Part shown: positions 33,032-35,795 of the stretch, piece after piece
Layout of the letters: each line of letters begins with the position of its first letter
Position numbering within the stretch: position 1 is the stretch's first letter
Assembly: GCA_938021205.1 (NCBI GenBank)
Contig: CALIGI010000133.1
Span: 1 to 35,795 of the forward strand
Reading direction: 5' to 3'
DNA length: 35,795 nucleotides
Source: an uncultured Pseudanabaenaceae cyanobacterium
GTDB lineage: Bacteria > Cyanobacteriota > Cyanobacteriia > PCC-9006 > JAAUQQ01
Position numbers and translations under genes: made by a program
Notes under the pieces: model-generated
What the model saw: the letters and a program-made list of their open reading frames with translations, nothing else
The model's database searches: none
Told to the model about the DNA's origin: nothing

Positions 33032-33523
33032 GGGGGCGTGGCGGAATGGTAGACGCTGCGGACTTAGACTAAAAAACTGAGCCTCATGGGAGAAATCCGA
33101 TGAGTGGAAGTTCTCAAACTCAGGGAAACCTACATCCCAGTCTTGTTTCTTTGTCTTAGAACAGGCGCAAGCTGAGACATGGCAATCCTGAGCCAAGCCC
33201 CTTAATGGAAGTTTGCACCCGTAGGAAAGCTGCGCTGCTTTAGGTCTCTAATCAGTAGCTACTTTCGTTATCAGGGACTGGCTTTGTAAGGGGAAGGTGC
33301 AGAGGCCCGACGGGAACTACCCTAACGCGCTGACAAGAAGGTCTGTGTTGCTGCAAAGCACCCGCTTCTGTTAGGTCCGAGGGTAAAGAGAGGGTCCAAT
33401 TCTCAAAGCCTTAGTCCGTTAGAGTTTTTGCTCTGGTGTGGCTAAGTGCAACGGCGAAAGCCGTGGGAGGATGAAAATCCGCTGACTGTAATGGTCGTGA
33501 GGGTTCAAGTCCCTCCGCCCCCA
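33032..33523 (+). tRNA. trnL-UAA: tRNA-Leu(UAA), interrupted by a group I intron
   Basis: The 5' exon is 33032-33065 and the 3' exon 33474-33523. The acceptor stem GGGGGCG (33032-33038) pairs with CGCCCCC (33516-33522), followed by the discriminator A. The anticodon stem GCGGA (33058-33062) pairs with TCCGC (33478-33482). The loop CTT / AAAA rebuilds a UAA anticodon after splicing, with the intron after its U. The T arm GAGGGTTCAAGTCCCTC and a long variable arm fit leucine. The 3' CCA is not encoded beyond the CCA formed by the stem end and discriminator. This split is ancient in cyanobacteria and plastids. Confidence 0.97.
33066..33473 (+). ncRNA. Group I intron of tRNA-Leu(UAA)
   Basis: The 408-base insert starts AGACTAAAAAACTGAGCC and ends with the terminal G at 33473 in GGGAGGATG. 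Core pieces are recognisable: the Q-like AATCCTGAGCCAAG (from 33184), the R-like GGCCCGACGGGAACTACCC (from 33304) and the S-like GAGGGTCCAATTCTC near 33391-33405. This is the self-splicing subgroup IC3 intron known from this tRNA. It is longer than the roughly 250-300 bases I know from other cyanobacteria. The extra length lies in the P6 region (about 33200-33300) and after ACTACCCTAACG (about 33325-33380). There is no open frame for a homing endonuclease. Confidence 0.93.
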
Positions 33524-33970
33524 TACTTACTAATCCAAAAGCGAGGCTCAGCAGAATCTGCTGAGCCTCGCTTTTGGATCGGCATAGACTGTAGATATTG
33601 CAGTAGCCGAGGTGACAACAACGGCTTCATGGCAGATTGTATAAAGGGAAGATGAAGTCCCCAGCAGCGTAACGCTGTTCTAACGTTGTGGCCTTGTTGA
33701 GGCGAGGTGTTTCGCACTTTGCCTGGCTAAAGTTTCTCACCATGTGTTTTATACCAGCATCTATACTATGAGTCAGAACTACGAGTCAGATTTTGACTGG
33801 GTGGGCTGTTCGGTGGTTCTTTACAGGTTTTGTTGGCCTCTGAGAACGAATCGGGCATGCTTGACACAAGCTAGATAGCTCTCGGTAGAGATATGGCTTG
33901 TGGACCGTTTTACTCTCTGGGTAAAATGGTCGTTATGGGACAGGTGCAGTTTGCCAAGGCCTAGCTGGCT
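33524..33970. other. Gap between trnL and the 487-residue protein gene
   Basis: The first 60 bases hold the strong hairpin described separately (33533-33579). The rest contains the short inverted repeat CAGCG-TAA-CGCTG near 33667 and the upstream region of the next gene. No promoter could be placed with confidence, and no gene is seen. The two open frames here are read through the hairpin and have no protein character. Confidence 0.6.
33533..33579 (+). terminator. Terminator hairpin of trnL
   Basis: The arms 33533-33555 and 33557-33579 are perfectly complementary (ATCCAAAAGCGAGGCTCAGC on the left, GCTGAGCCTCGCTTTTGGAT on the right), giving about 22 pairs around a three-base loop. It begins 10 bases after the tRNA end. 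The CTTTTGG of the right arm supplies a short T run. The structure is strong and well placed to end the tRNA transcript. Confidence 0.75.
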
Positions 33971-35434
33971 ATGACAGCGGAACAGCAATCAAATCGTCAG
34001 TTTTTGCAGCAAGGAAGATTGCCCCAGGGATTAAGGTCCGCTGGTCATTTGGTAACCCCAGATTTTGGGCGACCTGAGGAGGCAATTTATATCTATTTGC
34101 TGAAAGTCGTTAAGGCGTGGGAGCCTGCGCGAGTGATTAGCCAGTTTCAGCAGGTTTTCATTTATCAATCAGATGTTGATGAGCCTGGTGTTCTGAAGGC
34201 TGTGCATGGACTCGTGAAAACGGGCGATCGCCAGCGTTTTTTTTATTGCCTCAAGCGCTGTTGCTTTATTCTGATCAACAATTGGGGGTCCCAGCGACTC
34301 TATGATCCGATTCATGAGTTGATTGATACGCTGAACAGCCCTGGTATTCGTACCTTCACCCGTTCTCAGAGCCTGAAGCGGTTGCGAGGATGGCTCGTGA
34401 GCTTTATTGAGGGGCCAGAATATCGCGATCTCAAGGCTTTTGCTGAACGCTATAGCGATGGGCAGGATCGGTGGAGTCAGCGCTACATGTCCTATTTGCT
34501 GGTGCCCCAGTATTGTGACGCTAAGAATCCAGCGGAGCAGCGGCGAGCGGCGAGGCAGTTGTCAAAGCAATTGCGCGATCGCTTTCGTTTGGATTTAGCG
34601 ATGTACGTGGCCCATTCTCAGGTACGCACGGGCTCCACGACCTTGGCCGTTGCCAAGGATCGCGAAAAGATGAAAAACCCCACGAGCCTTGGGGATAATG
34701 TATTGCGCTTGATCAAGACGATCGTGCTGCGACGGGGACAATACAGCTATGAGAACTTAGCGAGGCTATTCCAGCAGCAGGTTGCGGGGAGCAGCTATGG
34801 CGATTACAAAATTGCGTTGCTGAAGTACGTTCTGTTTTCAATGGAGAACAAAGGTTTCGTTAAGTTGCTGTTGCAGCGTTTGTCGAAGCGTTTGGAGGAG
34901 TTGATGCCGGAGCGCGATGGCGAGACGGTGACGGAGGAGCTGATTTTTCTGACGAACAATCGGGTGATTGAGTTTTTGACGACGGAGGATGGGGAGTCGC
35001 CTGCACCGTTGTTTAATCTTTTGATTTCCCAGGGGGGGCCGTTAACGCTCGTTATTGTTCTACTGAAGTTGGTGCTGGTGGCACCGAAGACGCGCAATCG
35101 CTTGGAGTTTTGTATTGCGAAATTGATTCTCCATTACGAGGAGTTTTCGACGGAGGATTGCAATTGGTTTATCAATTTCCTTGAGATTTTTACGGTGACG
35201 TTCGCAATTTATGTGGAGGATGTGCAATACAACTTGGTGCATGTGCCGCAGCAGTTGTCTCCGGCGGAGGCAGCTAAGGAGAATGTGACGCAGTCGCGGA
35301 AACGGCATCTGGATGATTATCGGATTTTTTCTCAGTTAAAGGTTGGGCGAGCTGTGGTCGATAAGGCTAATCAGGTTGAGGAGCGGTTGAGGAGGATGGC
35401 GCGGGATGCTGAGGCTAAGCAGGCTGATAGCTGA
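33971..35434 (+). CDS. Unrecognised helical cyanobacterial protein, 487 residues
   Basis: I do not recognise this protein. It is soluble, with no signal peptide, no membrane segment and no known nucleotide-binding motif, and it appears almost all helical. About residues 37-150 and 240-430 look like stacked helices (AIYIYLLKVVKAWEPARVISQFQQVF; LIKTIVLRRGQYSYENLARLFQQ; LTLVIVLLKLVLVAPKTRNRLEF). The middle has many Arg/Lys residues (RRAARQLSKQLRDRF). The end is a charged helix (KANQVEERLRRMARDAEAKQ). The intact length, regular codon use and HIP1 sites suggest a functional native gene. The ATG at 33971 is the first in frame. It stands alone, with a structured repeat just after its stop. Confidence 0.8.
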   Translation: MTAEQQSNRQFLQQGRLPQGLRSAGHLVTPDFGRPEEAIYIYLLKVVKAWEPARVISQFQQVFIYQSDVDEPGVLKAVHGLVKTGDRQRFFYCLKRCCFILINNWGSQRLYDPIHELIDTLNSPGIRTFTRSQSLKRLRGWLVSFIEGPEYRDLKAFAERYSDGQDRWSQRYMSYLLVPQYCDAKNPAEQRRAARQLSKQLRDRFRLDLAMYVAHSQVRTGSTTLAVAKDREKMKNPTSLGDNVLRLIKTIVLRRGQYSYENLARLFQQQVAGSSYGDYKIALLKYVLFSMENKGFVKLLLQRLSKRLEELMPERDGETVTEELIFLTNNRVIEFLTTEDGESPAPLFNLLISQGGPLTLVIVLLKLVLVAPKTRNRLEFCIAKLILHYEEFSTEDCNWFINFLEIFTVTFAIYVEDVQYNLVHVPQQLSPAEAAKENVTQSRKRHLDDYRIFSQLKVGRAVVDKANQVEERLRRMARDAEAKQADS

Positions 35435-35487
35435 AGGCTTTGTTTTTGCTGCAAATGAGACAAATCCAGTAGCCGATGAGGCAAGGC

Positions 35488-35657
35488 GCAAATCCATGAG
35501 GGCCAGCCCTCCCATAAAATTTTAGGGCCCGCCAAAGGGGACCGATGGCTTCCCCCCTATGGATTCCCCCCTCCCAACCTAGCGGCTCATGACTCGTCCA
35601 GTTGGACGGTTAAAGGATTTTGTGCGTTTCTCTGAGCTGGTCGTGACTGTTGAGCTA
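35488..35657 (+). repeat. Structured 3'-end repeat, copy C
   Basis: This copy begins GCAAATCCATGAGGG, as in copy A, and ends GTCGTGACTGTTGAGCTA, as in copy B. Hairpin 1 has arms 35497-35503 and 35506-35511 (GAGGGC/GCCCTC). In place of GGGACG/CGTCCC it has GGGGA at 35537-35541 with TCCCC at 35551-35555, so a second hairpin survives with other bases. The following CTCCCAACCTAGCGGCTCA is shared with B. It starts 53 bases after a stop codon, in the sense of that gene. Confidence 0.75.
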
Positions 35658-35684
35658 ACCTGAATTCGACAAGAAGCAATGCAT

Positions 35685-35794
35685 CCTCTCCCCTAGCCCC
35701 TCTCCTAAAGGAGCGGGGAACCAAGCGAAGCTGAAAGCCTCGATTTTGTGTTCGGTTCCCTTGCTCCTTTAGGAGTAAGGGCTAGGGAAAGAGG
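35685..35794. repeat. Imperfect long inverted repeat (CCCCTAGCCCC type)
   Basis: The left arm (35685-35722) runs from CCTCTCCCCTAGCCCC through TCCTAAAGGAGCGGGGAACC. The right arm (35754-35794) is its near complement, from GGTTCCCTTGCTCCTTTAGG to GGGCTAGGGAAAGAGG. The loop is about 31 bases. This is a familiar type of dispersed hairpin repeat in cyanobacterial genomes; it may continue past the window edge. Confidence 0.8.
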
Positions 35795-35795
35795 T

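Larger units (their letters stand above)
35435..35795. other. Repeat-filled gap to the window end
   Basis: No gene is seen. The gap contains copy C of the structured 3'-end repeat (35488-35657) and then a large inverted repeat at 35685-35794. CAAATCCAGTAGCCGATGAG at 35461-35480 resembles the start of copy B, so copy C may have a partial second start. Confidence 0.75.

Noticed and set aside
33446..33717. Short open frames over the trnL 3' exon and its terminator
   Set aside because: They run through tRNA, intron and hairpin sequence; their repeats (QKRGSAESAEPRFWI) come from the palindrome.

Overview
The window reads as a chromosomal segment of a cyanobacterium, probably a filamentous or Leptolyngbya-like one; I cannot name the species. 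Reasons: the HIP1 octamer GCGATCGC is scattered through coding and non-coding DNA; there is a group I intron in the anticodon of tRNA-Leu(UAA); NdhL and a DUF3007 protein stand in front of trpA; a zinc-ribbon/kinase/pentapeptide protein resembles SpkB; rpmG-rpsR is followed by an RNB exonuclease; and gpmI-secG lies next to minCDE. Almost everything is core or conserved accessory chromosome. I see no intact transposase, prophage, CRISPR array or rRNA.

Layout. 1-901: the 3' end of a PEP-CTERM surface protein and a Uma2 (PD-(D/E)XK) protein. 1174-6434: the beta subunits of glycyl- and phenylalanyl-tRNA synthetase, convergent, with a repeat-rich 630-base gap between them. 6927-10013: SpkB-like kinase and moeA. 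10165-14375: a good sigma-70-type promoter, rpmG, rpsR, an RNase II/R-family enzyme, and a RodZ-like membrane HTH protein ending at a 40-base palindrome. 14710-19022: a secreted PPC-like protein, an orphan Hpt protein, a DUF815 AAA+ ATPase and an HpnB-type glycosyltransferase. 19063-23294: two divergent sensor kinases, DICT-GAF-HK and an unusual HK-FHA-REC hybrid. 23376-29659 (minus strand): gpmI, secG, a zinc metalloprotease, minC, minD, minE. 30042-32840 (minus strand): ndhL, DUF3007, trpA, a YciI-like protein and a membrane protein. 33032-33523: trnL-UAA with a long group I intron. 33971-35434: a 487-residue protein I do not recognise. The window ends in repeats.

How they fit together. The phosphorelay parts (Hpt protein, hybrid kinase with receiver, second kinase) lie within 8 kb and could be partners. 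The Min block would place the division site; here both MinC and MinE carry long low-complexity extensions, and minC overlaps the metalloprotease gene. The most noteworthy non-coding signal is a structured repeat found three times (3482-3553, 3754-3916, 35488-35657). Every copy lies 50-110 bases downstream of a stop codon, in the sense orientation of that gene, with two hairpins and one compensatory base-pair change. Nothing here is a proven new system. The best candidates for novelty are this 3'-end repeat, the HK-FHA-REC fusion, the MinC/MinE extensions and the unrecognised 487-residue protein.
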